NCBI GenBank assembly: GCA_946405675.1
Contig: CAMJIC010000020.1
Span: forward strand, 1-18,189
DNA length: 18,189 nt
From: an uncultured Clostridia bacterium
Lineage (GTDB): Bacteria > Bacillota > Clostridia > Lachnospirales > Lachnospiraceae
Direction: 5' to 3'
This document shows positions 6,531 to 14,744 of the stretch, one piece after another; within the stretch, counting starts at the first letter, position 1, and each line of letters starts with the position of its first letter. A program made the position numbers and the translations under genes. The notes beneath the pieces are model-generated. The model was not told the origin of the DNA. It saw only the letters and a list, made by a program, of their open reading frames with translations, and made no database searches.

Positions 6531-7196
6531 TCAGGAATGCGCCTCGTCAAGAAAACGCCATTCTATAAACCGTTTTGCCATATAGTCATCATCATACGTC
6601 TTGTCAAGAAATTCCTCGAATGCATTCGAAGCCTTGACCCCATAATGACGCCTGCTCCACCGCGTGAGGCAGATCGCAGTGAATACCATATTGACCAGCA
6701 TGAAAACTGATAGGACGATGATGAGCACCCTGTATATCCCGTGCTCAAAATGCGACAGCCCTCTGCTGATCAGCGGGCAGAACCGTCCGAAAGAAAAACC
6801 GATGATCGCCCAGACAATGGTCATCCTCAGGCTGATATAGCCACGGAAATTCAGGAAATGCTCGGAGTAATCCCAGGCACGCATCCCCAGTCCGAATTCC
6901 AGAAGCAATCCTCCGATCACTTCCAGGCCGTCACCGACCAGGGCATGGCCGAGAAACTCCAGCCATAGTCCCTTTCCTTGCAGCGCGGCAGCCACCAGGT
7001 AGAATCCTACCGTTCCAAACCCATAAATCAGGCAGAACGGCCCCCACATCGTCACCACATGGGACTCCCATTTTCCATACGCAAACAGACAGAAGAATCC
7101 CTCGATCAACAGTCCTCCAAGATTTGCGATCATAAATAGCCAGAAACAGATTCCATAGCTGACCCGAATGACTTTTTTTGGCTTATTCTGGGGCAT
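6531..7196 (-). CDS. CmpB-type putative ABC transporter permease (PF06541-like membrane protein)
   Basis: A 221-residue membrane protein with about five hydrophobic segments. It carries the family's typical stretches: MWGPFCLIYGFG (residues about 50-61), LEVIGGLLLEFGLG, then RAWDYSEHFLNFRGYISLRM, and IVWAIIGFSFGRF. The Pfam name is ABC_trans_CmpB, but the transporter function is weakly supported and no ATPase gene is next to it. The C-terminal 30 residues are charged and probably cytosolic (KTYDDDYMAKRFIEWRFLD). The ATG at 7196 has a weak ribosome binding site (GAGAGGA about 10 nt upstream). It is 123 bp upstream of gpmI on the same strand, in a gap holding a small CCCGCC/GGCGGG hairpin (6495-6510). 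Cotranscription with gpmI is possible but gpmI has its own strong translation start. Confidence 0.82.
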   Translation of the reverse strand: MPQNKPKKVIRVSYGICFWLFMIANLGGLLIEGFFCLFAYGKWESHVVTMWGPFCLIYGFGTVGFYLVAAALQGKGLWLEFLGHALVGDGLEVIGGLLLEFGLGMRAWDYSEHFLNFRGYISLRMTIVWAIIGFSFGRFCPLISRGLSHFEHGIYRVLIIVLSVFMLVNMVFTAICLTRWSRRHYGVKASNAFEEFLDKTYDDDYMAKRFIEWRFLDEAHS

Positions 7197-7280
7197 AACC
7201 TATTCAATCCTCTCCAATCACTTCTTCGCTGCCTGCCGGCAGCAGACAGCCTGAACCATCTTTCAGAACACATAAGAGCA

Positions 7281-7313
7281 ACTGTTCAAAACTTGTCCCG
7301 AGCAGTTACGCAC
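7281..7313. repeat. Degenerate copy of the ACTGTTC...GAACAGTTACGCA palindrome
   Basis: ACTGTTCAAAAC and GAGCAGTTACGCAC in this spot resemble the perfect palindrome at 18134-18165 (which continues into GTTACGCATC) and the half copy at 14637-14648. The arms are imperfect and the spacer longer. It is probably a decayed dispersed repeat lying upstream of the CmpB-type gene. Confidence 0.45.
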
Positions 7314-7387
7314 AAGATCTATTTTACTCAGAAAAACGTTAGAAAACCATAAACACATCTATGAAATCGTAATAAATCACACGCCAG

Positions 7388-7439
7388 GTTACAAGTCACA
7401 CCCTCCAGTCGGCCGGTGCCAAACGCGTGTCACCGGCAC
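7388..7439. repeat. Shortened copy of the 4441-4721 structured element
   Basis: GTTACAAGTCACACCCT (7388-7404) is identical to the outer end of the right arm of the large element, read in the opposite direction. AAACGCGTGTCACCGGCAC (7421-7439) matches its interior with one change. About 200 bp of the large element are missing between them. It keeps a perfect 7-bp stem, GCCGGTG/CACCGGC. The copy abuts the last codons of the diguanylate cyclase gene (stop at 7450), so it may have shaped that gene's 3' end. Confidence 0.6.
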
Positions 7440-7449
7440 ACAGTTTCGT

Positions 7450-8559
7450 TCAGCGCCTTCCCTTCATCACGTAGAGCTTCCTGTCCGCCTGGATGATCAT
7501 CTTCCGCAGCTCTTCCTCGCTGGAAGGGGTTCCCCCTTCGTATCCATAGCTGCAGGAGAAGCTTTCCTCCTGCGGAAGAACCGGCAGCCGGATCCGGCGG
7601 ATCGCATCCGCCCATACCATAAGCAAAGAGGATACTTCATTGACCGTGATGTTCTCGACGATCATCAGGAATTCATCCCCGCCATACCTGTATGTGCTCT
7701 TCTCCCCGAAGAAATCCGTGACCTTTTCAGCAAAGGCCTCCAGGATCCGGTCTCCGGCCTCATGCCCATAGGTATCATTGTATCGCTTGAAATGATCCAC
7801 ATCCGCCATCACCACCCATACCTTTTTTCCGCAGTAGGAGGAAAAGTCCTCGCGCAGCGCAGTCCTGTTTTTCATCCCTGTCAGCGCGTCATGGCTGGAG
7901 CTGTGCTCCAGGCTTTTCGCGTACCTGCGGATGTCCCGCACCATCTCGATATTCCGCAGCTCCATTCCATATCTCACGACGACGCCAAAACAGATCATAA
8001 CGATCATCATGCCATAAACAGCAGGATTGATCCAGGCCAGGCCATCTGAACGGAACATAAGGACCAGCAGGACCGTATAGCTTATCAGGATCCGTAAGAC
8101 CCCCCAGGCCGGGTAACAGCACACCAGCAGCATGAATCCGATCTGCACCGTATCCATGATCATCATCTGGCTGCCTCCCACGTACATCCTCCAGGAAACC
8201 ACGATGCCCCAGCCGGAGAACAGCCAGTAAAGCAGTTCCATGAGCCGGGATGTGCTTTTCCTGGAGGCAGCGCAGGGATCCTTCTCCCATCGCCTTGATA
8301 TGACACTGACAAAGGCAAACAGGCTGACACATACGATGAGGCTGAACAAAGCCAGGGAATGCTTCGATCCCAGGGTGGCGTAAAAGATCCCATAGACAAC
8401 CAGCAATATGGTGGTAAGGCACAGAAACAGCGTGCTGACATTCCTGATCAGACGCATATTGATCCGGATGATCTCTTCCCGGCTATTCTGGCTTACCACC
8501 GGAAAAAGCCATCCTCTGAATCCGGAAATCCCCATCCTTTCTTTCTTACTCATTTCCAT
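7450..8559 (-). CDS. Membrane-bound diguanylate cyclase (GGDEF protein)
   Basis: A 369-residue protein predicted to make cyclic di-GMP from two GTP. An N-terminal membrane sensor region has about six helices (between residues 40 and 197). A short linker (MVRDIRRYAKSLEHSSSHDA) leads to the GGDEF domain (about 222-369): DALTGMKNR, DVDHFKRYND with metal-binding D253, and RYGGDEF at 293-297. The active-site motif is intact. The inhibitory RXXD motif expected five residues before GGDEF is absent (FGEK there), so product feedback inhibition is unlikely. The start is uncertain: ATG at 8559 is used, but a TTG at 8562 or the ATG at 8553 is possible and the ribosome binding site is weak. A strong promoter lies upstream at 8631-8659. 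The input signal for the membrane region is unknown. Confidence 0.88.
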   Translation of the reverse strand: MEMSKKERMGISGFRGWLFPVVSQNSREEIIRINMRLIRNVSTLFLCLTTILLVVYGIFYATLGSKHSLALFSLIVCVSLFAFVSVISRRWEKDPCAASRKSTSRLMELLYWLFSGWGIVVSWRMYVGGSQMMIMDTVQIGFMLLVCCYPAWGVLRILISYTVLLVLMFRSDGLAWINPAVYGMMIVMICFGVVVRYGMELRNIEMVRDIRRYAKSLEHSSSHDALTGMKNRTALREDFSSYCGKKVWVVMADVDHFKRYNDTYGHEAGDRILEAFAEKVTDFFGEKSTYRYGGDEFLMIVENITVNEVSSLLMVWADAIRRIRLPVLPQEESFSCSYGYEGGTPSSEEELRKMIIQADRKLYVMKGRR

Positions 8560-8630
8560 CAAAAACCCATTTCAACTGACCGGATTCCCCCGGTCTTCTC
8601 TCTCACTTACAACTGACAAAAGCGATTGAG

Positions 8631-8659
8631 ATTATACGCATTCCCCCTTTTCAGTTCAA
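8631..8659 (-). promoter_or_regulatory. Promoter of the diguanylate cyclase gene
   Basis: On the minus strand TTGAAC (8659-8654) and a perfect TATAAT (8636-8631) are 17 bp apart. It is one of the best sigma-A-type promoters in the window and would give a leader of about 65 nt. Confidence 0.7.
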
Positions 8660-8765
8660 CCACATGTGACAAGATGGAATAATCATTCATCGTTTCCTGC
8701 AACCGTGAATCGAACCTTTGAAGCAGCTTCAGACCTGCGGAGTACGGATGATATACAGCCTGAGA

Positions 8766-10652
8766 TCATCCGTCTTCCCCAAGAACGATCAGATGGTCTT
8801 CCTCACTCAGCGTCACTTCCTCCTTCAGTGAAAGAGTAAAGTGACTGTTTTTTTCTTCATCCAGGATTCCAAGGAAGATATATCCCTGCCGCAGGACGCT
8901 TAAACGGAGCTCCCGGATCGTATATTTTCCTGTCACTCCCAGTCTTCCTGCATTCTTCAGGTACAGTTCATTCCCTTCATTGGAAAGGATCTCCTGAAAT
9001 ACATCAAACAGTTCCGGGTTCTCCGCAAGCTGGGCCAGGATCAGCGACGACATGCTCGAGGATACCAGGTAATCGGTATGATCTCCATATCCCACCAGCC
9101 TTTGCGTATGCTCTTCCTGCATCTCAATTGTAATATTATACCTTAATCCGTACCTCTTTCGAAAATCCCGAAGGACCAGAAGCAGGAAGATCACTTCCAG
9201 ATCCGCTTCTTCCGTTCCCTTATCATGATCATTCAGAATCACGATATGCTCTGCCATCTTCGCTAATTCAAGCACCTCCGTCTCTGAAAAACTATCATTC
9301 TGGAAAAAAGCAAGCTTCATATGACGCCCGGAAGCAATCTCCCTGAGCACATCCTGTTCCTTGCTGTACGCCTCCTTCTCCTCTTCAGGGATCTCTTCCC
9401 GGATGAGATTCACTTGTAAAACATTCTCCGGCAGTTCCTGAAGGATCAAAGGAAGCATCTCATTGTGTCCGACGATGGTGACCGCTGTATGCCCTTCCGG
9501 CTCCGGCCTGTCAGGGATCTCTTTGATCTGAAGGCGGGAAGGTGCCTTCTCCAGCCTGGCTGAATCCCTTTCTTCCGAAAGCACCAGAACCTTGTCCGTT
9601 TCACGCAGAACCTGATCAGCGCCCGGATTCAATACAGCCTTCCCATCCCGCAGGATGCCCACAGGAACGCCATCATCCAGCCGTACCATAAGCTCCCGGA
9701 AGGATAATCCATCGATCCCTTTCAGATGGATCAGATAGAATTCCGAGCCATTAAAACTGAACAATTCCCTGAACGCCCCGGAAAGGCCTGTCTGCGTACA
9801 GGAATGCGCGATCATCTTGGCGATGATCCGGTCGGTGGGAAGAGTGGAAATATGATGTGCCTGCGCCAGGGATGGCGGGAACCGGTAATCCTCCCTGGAA
9901 ATGATCGCGCTGATACTTGTTTCCGGCACCTTCTTCTCTTCCAGAAGAACAGATACCGCCAGAACGGCCTTCAGTGTTTTTATGTCGTCTGTCGGGCTGA
10001 CAATAATTGCCTTACATGTCTCGACGCTGCATTTCTCGATGGATACAGGATCGGTGATGTCAACAGTTCTGCATACAATCCTGACATTCCGCGGCAATTC
10101 GATGTTTTCAAAAATCTCCTGTTCCATCACATCCCGCTCTGCATCATCCGCTATGACAATGCAGGTTCGTTTTCTTCCGGCCGCGAGGATCAGCTGATTC
10201 AACAGCGTATATTCACCGGAAGAAAAACCCAGCACGACGATATGGTTCCTCTCCACCACAGAAGAATTCCCTTTTTTCAGGCTGTCAATCTTCTCCTCAA
10301 TCGCGCTGGTGATGATACCGATCAGCACGCTGGTGAACAGCAGTCCGGCAACTGCGACGATCGACATCATGACCAGATATCCTGGGCTTCCATCCCCAAA
10401 ATAAGGCATACTTGCGTTGATCAGGTTTGCCATGCTGTCCCAGTAGACAGATGCAACCTCTCCTTTTTCATTAAAGCGAAAAAGGATGATCAGCCCACCC
10501 ATGAACATTGCCAGGATCACGGAAATAATGATCAGGATCCGTATAAAACCAAGGGAGCCCTTGGCCATTTTATTATCAAACCAATAAGAAAAACGTTCTT
10601 TGATTGAGAATACTTTTCTTGCGGGCTTCTTTTCAGAAGTCTCTTTCATCAT
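8766..10652 (-). CDS. CASTOR/POLLUX-type ion-channel protein with RCK/TrkA-N-like NAD-binding domains
   Basis: A 628-residue protein. Two strong membrane helices lie at about 35-58 and 93-117, with a possible pore loop between them (NASMPYFGDGSPGY). The rest is cytosolic: a first Rossmann-like domain starts with HIVVLGFSSGE (about 137) and a second with TAVTIVGHNEMLPLILQELP (about 400). Several beta-rich TrkA-C-like segments follow, including GVPVGILRDG and the C-terminal YIFLGILDEE...LIVLGE. This layout fits bacterial relatives of the plant CASTOR/POLLUX channels, gated cation (potassium or calcium) channels with RCK-type regulation. The substrate ion is not determined here. The ATG at 10652 (or 10649) follows GAGGACGGGAAG. 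It is a single gene between a terminator upstream (10705-10739) and a weak 8-bp hairpin at its own stop (8745-8772). Confidence 0.85.
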   Translation of the reverse strand: MMKETSEKKPARKVFSIKERFSYWFDNKMAKGSLGFIRILIIISVILAMFMGGLIILFRFNEKGEVASVYWDSMANLINASMPYFGDGSPGYLVMMSIVAVAGLLFTSVLIGIITSAIEEKIDSLKKGNSSVVERNHIVVLGFSSGEYTLLNQLILAAGRKRTCIVIADDAERDVMEQEIFENIELPRNVRIVCRTVDITDPVSIEKCSVETCKAIIVSPTDDIKTLKAVLAVSVLLEEKKVPETSISAIISREDYRFPPSLAQAHHISTLPTDRIIAKMIAHSCTQTGLSGAFRELFSFNGSEFYLIHLKGIDGLSFRELMVRLDDGVPVGILRDGKAVLNPGADQVLRETDKVLVLSEERDSARLEKAPSRLQIKEIPDRPEPEGHTAVTIVGHNEMLPLILQELPENVLQVNLIREEIPEEEKEAYSKEQDVLREIASGRHMKLAFFQNDSFSETEVLELAKMAEHIVILNDHDKGTEEADLEVIFLLLVLRDFRKRYGLRYNITIEMQEEHTQRLVGYGDHTDYLVSSSMSSLILAQLAENPELFDVFQEILSNEGNELYLKNAGRLGVTGKYTIRELRLSVLRQGYIFLGILDEEKNSHFTLSLKEEVTLSEEDHLIVLGEDG

Positions 10653-10704
10653 CTTCCCGTCCTCATTTCTTACTTTTGGATTGTTTATCCGGTGAAGTCT
10701 GAAA

Positions 10705-10739
10705 GAAACCCTGCCGACACACTACTCCGGCAGGGTTTC
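10705..10739 (-). terminator. Intrinsic terminator of the ABC exporter operon
   Basis: A perfect 12-bp stem, GAAACCCTGCCG (10705-10716) with CGGCAGGGTTTC (10728-10739), has an 11-nt loop. On the minus strand it follows the stop of the second exporter gene by about 28 nt and continues into TTTC, a short pyrimidine tract. Confidence 0.75.
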
Positions 10740-10767
10740 GCTCTGGTGAATCCGTCATTAACTATGA

Positions 10768-12555
10768 TCAGTTAAACTGAGAATTATAGATCTCGCTGTA
10801 CAGGCCGCCAGTCGCCATCAGTGAATCATGGTTGCCGGTCTCTACGATATTACCATCCTTCATGACAATGATCAGATCCGCGTTCTTGATCGTAGAAAGC
10901 CTGTGGGCGATCACGAAGCTTGTCCTGCCGCTTGTCAATGTATCCATTGCTTTCTGGATCAGGATCTCCGTTCTCGTATCGACGTTACTGGTTGCCTCAT
11001 CCAGGATGAGCATCGGCGCATTTTCCGTCATCGCTCTTGCGATGGTAACCAGCTGCTTCTGTCCGGCGGAAAGCGCGCTTTCTTTCTGAATGACGGTATC
11101 AATTCCCTGCGGAAGGGTCGATACATAGTGGCTCAGGTTCGTTTCATCCAAGATCTCCTTCAGCCTGTTCTCATCCACATCCTTCAGGTTGTAGACAATA
11201 TTCTCCCGGAGCGTGCCGTTGATGACCCAGGTTTCCTGCAGGATCATGCCGAACACAGTCCGAAGCTCCTGGGGAGACATATCCTTGATGGACACGCCGT
11301 CCACCTTGATATCACCGCTGGTCACTTCATAGAAGCGCATCAGCAGGTTCACCAGCGTTGTCTTGCCTGCACCGGTGGGACCGATGATGGCGACCTTCAT
11401 GCCGGGTTTAATCTTGCAGGAGAAGTTCTTGATGGTCAGCTTCTTCGGATCATAGCCAAAGCATACGTCATCGAACTCCACTTCGCCGCGGATGTGGCTG
11501 TGGTCAAGAAGCTCCTTCTTGCCGCTCTCATCAGGAAGCTCTTCCTGCTCAAGGAATGTAAATACACGATTGCATGCCGCAAGGCCAAGCTGGATCGTGC
11601 TGCTCGCCTGCCCGATCTGCGCAAGAGGCTCCTGGAACAGCGCCACATATACGAGGAATCCGGTGATCACGCCCATGTCCGGGATGGATCCCTTCGCAAA
11701 GAGAATACCCGCAACGATCAGGACCGCCGCATAAGTCAGGTAGGAAACAAAGGACATCGCCGGCTCAACCATTCCGCCGATTCCCTGGGACTTATAGAGG
11801 ATCTTCCCCAGAAGGTTGTTCTCTTCCCTGAATTCTCCGATCTTCCTGCTCTCCGCATTGAAGGCCTTGATGATCAGATGTCCGGAGTAATTCTCTTCCA
11901 CCCTGGCGTTGACATCTGCCAGGACCATCTGGTTCTGATTGAACAGCGGCAGAGCCACCTTAAAGGTAATGCCGATGATGATCAGCATGACCGGAAGGGA
12001 GCATAACACGGCCAGCGCCATCTGCCAGCAGGCGATAAACATGGCAATCAGCACGCCCACCAGAAGGACACCTGACTGCACCAGCATGCCTACGCTGTTC
12101 TGAAGGGATGTGCTGAGGGTATCCACGTCGTTGGTAATGACGGAAAGGATATCACCGGTCTGGGTGGTGTCATAATAATTCAAAGGGAGTCTGTTGATCT
12201 TCCTCGAAATATCACGCCTCAGCCCCTTGGAGAACTTCTGGATCGTTGTGTTGAGCATAAACCCGGAGATGGTGCTCGTAATGAACGAGACCGCGATAAA
12301 CAGAACGATCCGCATGCCGATACTGCCCACATTGGCCATGTCAACGACAAATTTGCCATCCACCGCCTCTTTTCCTACCGGAGAGATCTCATTGGTCAGG
12401 CTGCGGATGGAACCCGGCGTCAATATGGTGCAGATCACAGAGATCAGAAGCAAAACAATGGCTATAAAGAAAGGCACATAGAAGGGCTTAAAGGCCTTCA
12501 CCAGGCTCCCCATCTTGCCTTTCTCTTTCGCAGGAGCATTTGTATTTGTATTCAT
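10768..12555 (-). CDS. ABC exporter half-transporter, catalytically competent subunit (BmrD/TM288-like)
   Basis: A 595-residue half-transporter with a type IV exporter membrane domain (about 22-335, six helices) and a C-terminal ATPase. ATPase motifs are Walker A GPTGAGKTT (392-400), signature LSAGQ (495-499), Walker B MLILDE with catalytic E520, and switch His H551 (VIAHRLSTI). The signature deviates from LSGGQ. In heterodimeric exporters such as BmrCD, LmrCD and TM287/288, one ATP site is degenerate. Here the degenerate site would be formed by this LSAGQ and the partner's altered Walker B. The gene starts within the end of the partner gene (ATGA overlap at 12552-12555) behind AGGAGG, so the two are translationally coupled. 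Such pumps usually export drugs or lipophilic compounds; the true substrate is unknown. Confidence 0.92.
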   Translation of the reverse strand: MNTNTNAPAKEKGKMGSLVKAFKPFYVPFFIAIVLLLISVICTILTPGSIRSLTNEISPVGKEAVDGKFVVDMANVGSIGMRIVLFIAVSFITSTISGFMLNTTIQKFSKGLRRDISRKINRLPLNYYDTTQTGDILSVITNDVDTLSTSLQNSVGMLVQSGVLLVGVLIAMFIACWQMALAVLCSLPVMLIIIGITFKVALPLFNQNQMVLADVNARVEENYSGHLIIKAFNAESRKIGEFREENNLLGKILYKSQGIGGMVEPAMSFVSYLTYAAVLIVAGILFAKGSIPDMGVITGFLVYVALFQEPLAQIGQASSTIQLGLAACNRVFTFLEQEELPDESGKKELLDHSHIRGEVEFDDVCFGYDPKKLTIKNFSCKIKPGMKVAIIGPTGAGKTTLVNLLMRFYEVTSGDIKVDGVSIKDMSPQELRTVFGMILQETWVINGTLRENIVYNLKDVDENRLKEILDETNLSHYVSTLPQGIDTVIQKESALSAGQKQLVTIARAMTENAPMLILDEATSNVDTRTEILIQKAMDTLTSGRTSFVIAHRLSTIKNADLIIVMKDGNIVETGNHDSLMATGGLYSEIYNSQFN

Positions 12556-14309
12556 AATCCTAACTCCTCCTTACTAAGCTGCGAAAATGCAATTTCCTGG
12601 TAGACAGGGCAATTCCTTACAAGGTCGTAGTGCTTGCCGATCCCAACCATCTGGCCATGATCCAGGACAACGATCTGATCCGCATCCATGATGGTGCCGA
12701 CACGCTGCGCAATGATCACCCTGGTTGCGTCAGGAAGCTGTTCCTTGATACGGGCTCTGACCGTTTTATCGGTTTTGTAATCCAGCGCTGAGAAGGAGTC
12801 GTCAAAGATCAGGATCTCCGGCTTGCAGGCCACCGCCCTTGCAATGCAAAGCCTCTGCTTCTGTCCGCCAGAGAAGTTCGTGCCTCCCTGGGCCACCTCT
12901 GACTCATATTCATTCCTCTTCTTGGTGATAAAGCTGTCCGCATCAGCGATCTGCGCTGCCCACTTGACATCAGCGAGGGTCATCTCCGGGTTGCTGAAGG
13001 CAATATTCTCCTTGATGTTGCCCTTGAACAGGAAGCCTCTCTGAGGCGCATATCCGATCCGTCCTCTCAGATCCGCCTGACGGACGTTCTTTACATTGAC
13101 GCCGTCAACAAGCACTTCACCGCTAGTGCAGTCTGCCATACGCGGGATCATATTGATAATGGTTGATTTACCGCTTCCGGTTGCGCCGATGAAAGCGATC
13201 GTTTCACCCTGCTTCACCTTGAAGGAGATGCCGGACACAGCCTCTTTCCCGCTGCCCGGATAGGTAAATCCCACGTTCCTGAATTCGATCGTGCCCTTCT
13301 GGGTGAATTCGGCAGGATGATCCGGATCCACGATCGACACATCATGGGTCATGATCTCAGTGATACGGCCTGCGCTGACGCCGGCTCTCGGCCAGATCAT
13401 GATCAGTGTCACAAGCAAAACGAAGGACATGACAATCTGGTTTGCCAGCATGACAAAGGAATTCGTCGCGCTGAAGGCTCCCATAGCCTCCTGCATGTCC
13501 ATGCCGTTGAAGACATAAGCGCTGATCCAAAGGATCGACAGGGAAAGTCCCATCATGACAAGGGTGACGATGGGGCTGAAGATCGCTACCACACGGCCCG
13601 TGAAGATCTGTACTTTGGTGAAATCCTCGTTGACCTTCTCAAACTTGCCTTCCTGATACGCTTCCGCGTTGAACGCGCGGACAACTCTGACGCCTGTCAG
13701 GTTCTCCCTGGAAGAAATGTTCAAGGCGTCCGTCAGGGTCTGGACCACCTTATACTTCGGTGTGATCAGCATCAGCAGGATCACGACAGCTACGACGAGG
13801 ATCACCAGCCATACCGCGGATACAATCGTCAGGGAACGATTGGCATACTGCATGAGCAGAATGACCGACCAGATCATGGTGATCGGGGCAACAAAGGCTG
13901 TTTTCAGGAATGTCAGCCACGCAAGATGGACATTCTGCATGTCATTCGTTGTTCTTGTGATCAACGACTCCGTTGAAAACGAGGCAAAATCCGCGATCGA
14001 AAAATCATTAGCCTTCTCGTACAGCTTCTGCCTGAGATTCGTAATAAAGCTGCTGGCAGTAGCGCTGGCGACAAACCGGATGATCACCTCAACCGCAGCC
14101 AGAAGGATTGCGCATATGATCATATAAAAGCCATACCGCCATATCTCGTCCACGCCCTTTTCCTTGCTGGACTGGACTGCTGCCGTCAGTACACTGATGT
14201 TCACTACGATCTGCATCGTAAACAGAACCTGAAGGAACGTCAGTCCCAATATCACAACGGTTCCAATCCATTGTTTTGCGTTCATGTGTTTGAACAATAA
14301 CTTTACCAT
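12552..14309 (-). CDS. ABC exporter half-transporter, degenerate-site subunit (BmrC/TM287-like)
   Basis: A 585-residue half-transporter, first gene of the exporter pair. The membrane domain is at about 13-310 and the ATPase domain follows. Walker A is GATGSGKST (375-383), the signature FSGGQ (479-483) is canonical, but Walker B reads ILIFDD with D504 where the catalytic Glu is expected, and the switch His is replaced by Q535 (IIAQRVGTI). Asp and Gln at these positions are known from the non-catalytic subunits of heterodimeric exporters, so this is normal for the type and not a defect. The ATG at 14309 follows AGGAGG by 5 nt. A short leader ORF (14303-14338) overlaps the start. In Bacillus subtilis bmrCD is controlled by a leader-peptide attenuation system, making the leader here worth attention. 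Confidence 0.92.
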   Translation of the reverse strand: MVKLLFKHMNAKQWIGTVVILGLTFLQVLFTMQIVVNISVLTAAVQSSKEKGVDEIWRYGFYMIICAILLAAVEVIIRFVASATASSFITNLRQKLYEKANDFSIADFASFSTESLITRTTNDMQNVHLAWLTFLKTAFVAPITMIWSVILLMQYANRSLTIVSAVWLVILVVAVVILLMLITPKYKVVQTLTDALNISSRENLTGVRVVRAFNAEAYQEGKFEKVNEDFTKVQIFTGRVVAIFSPIVTLVMMGLSLSILWISAYVFNGMDMQEAMGAFSATNSFVMLANQIVMSFVLLVTLIMIWPRAGVSAGRITEIMTHDVSIVDPDHPAEFTQKGTIEFRNVGFTYPGSGKEAVSGISFKVKQGETIAFIGATGSGKSTIINMIPRMADCTSGEVLVDGVNVKNVRQADLRGRIGYAPQRGFLFKGNIKENIAFSNPEMTLADVKWAAQIADADSFITKKRNEYESEVAQGGTNFSGGQKQRLCIARAVACKPEILIFDDSFSALDYKTDKTVRARIKEQLPDATRVIIAQRVGTIMDADQIVVLDHGQMVGIGKHYDLVRNCPVYQEIAFSQLSKEELGL

Positions 14310-14338
14310 TGCAACCTCCTGTTAATACCCGGATTCAT
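14303..14338 (-). CDS. Possible 11-codon leader peptide overlapping the exporter start
   Basis: The reading frame MNPGINRRLQW begins at the ATG at 14338, 5 nt behind GGGAGG. Its TAA stop lies inside the first codons of the exporter gene (overlap 7 nt), and the exporter's own ribosome binding site is inside this ORF. Translation of the leader would pass over that site, so coupling or drug-dependent ribosome pausing are both possible. The short length makes this tentative. Confidence 0.35.
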   Translation of the reverse strand: MNPGINRRLQW

Positions 14339-14533
14339 AAAATCCTCCCATCCATGCTTTGCTTAACCTGACTGTTATCCATGCCGGATCCGTGACCCTG
14401 ATATACGTCCCCGGCATATATTTCGTTACAAGCCTCACCCTTGCCACCGGAGCGGCCTGCAACTGATTTTCGGGGAAGCAAAGATTTCCAAACCTGTGAA
14501 AACGGGTAAAATCAAAACATCCCCAAGTCATGC

Positions 14534-14539
14534 ATTATA
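14534..14539 (-). promoter_or_regulatory. Probable -10 box of the ABC exporter operon
   Basis: A perfect TATAAT on the minus strand lies about 225 bp upstream of the exporter start; no convincing -35 box is seen at 16-18 bp. The long leader (about 14310-14527) carries no convincing gene. Within it, GGGTGAGGCTTGTAACGA (14421-14438 region, minus strand) resembles the end of the dispersed element seen at 4441-4721, though weakly. Confidence 0.45.
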
Positions 14540-14560
14540 CCTGCAAACACAATAAAATGC

Positions 14561-14648
14561 CATAGAAAAAACCGGTTTCTGCTTCTCTTCCCGATCTTTT
14601 CTATGACAATATGTCACACCAACAATATGCCACACCCTGAACAGTTAC
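14561..14648. repeat. Short inverted and direct repeats between pta and the exporter
   Basis: CATAGAAAA (14561-14569) and TTTTCTATG (14597-14605) are perfect 9-bp inverted arms around 27 nt. Next come two 15-bp direct repeats differing at one base: ACAATATGTCACACC (14606-14620) and ACAATATGCCACACC (14622-14636). CTGAACAGTTAC (14637-14648) follows, a half copy of the palindrome found at 18134-18165. Together with the tandem repeat beside it this makes a densely repetitive 180-bp spacer. No gene is seen in 14339-14731. Confidence 0.6.
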
Positions 14649-14744
14649 TGTGCCGCTGCATATGAAATACTCTGTGCAGCGGCCTGAGAAACGCTTTGTG
14701 CAATGGCCTATGAAACGCTCTGTGCAATGGCCTATGAAACGCTC
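14649..14744. repeat. Four tandem 24-bp repeats running through the pta stop codon
   Basis: Four consecutive 24-bp units occupy 14649-14672, 14673-14696, 14697-14720 and 14721-14744. The last two are identical (TGTGCAATGGCC then TATGAAACGCTC); the outer ones have diverged. The unit nearest pta contains the gene's last codons and stop (14732-14734), so the array probably grew by duplication of the gene's own end. Diverged units have gained a 9-bp perfect hairpin, GCCGCTGCA (14652-14660) with TGCAGCGGC (14675-14683), which may terminate or protect the pta transcript. Confidence 0.8.

Noticed and set aside
9726..10607. 293-codon plus-strand frame opposite the CASTOR/POLLUX-type gene
   Set aside because: Antisense shadow with no plausible start signal or recognisable domain.
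10828..12006. 392-codon open frame on the plus strand opposite the exporter gene
   Set aside because: A shadow of the ABC transporter reading frame; its composition (many Asp, His and Arg) is typical of antisense frames.
13317..13976. 219-codon plus-strand frame opposite the first exporter gene
   Set aside because: Antisense shadow; extremely rich in His, Asp and Arg with no domain.
12552..14309. Loss of the catalytic Glu and His in the first exporter subunit as evidence of a pseudogene
   Set aside because: Asp and Gln at these positions are the normal state of one subunit in heterodimeric exporters, and the partner keeps the full catalytic set.
14322..14531. 69-codon minus-strand ORF between pta and the exporter
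   Set aside because: Its ATG lies only a few bases after the TATAAT box, upstream of or at the expected transcript start, with no ribosome binding site and no family resemblance. It may still be part of an untranslated leader.
14649..14744. Tandem array considered as a CRISPR
   Set aside because: The units are contiguous without spacers, the unit is only 24 bp, and no cas genes are present.
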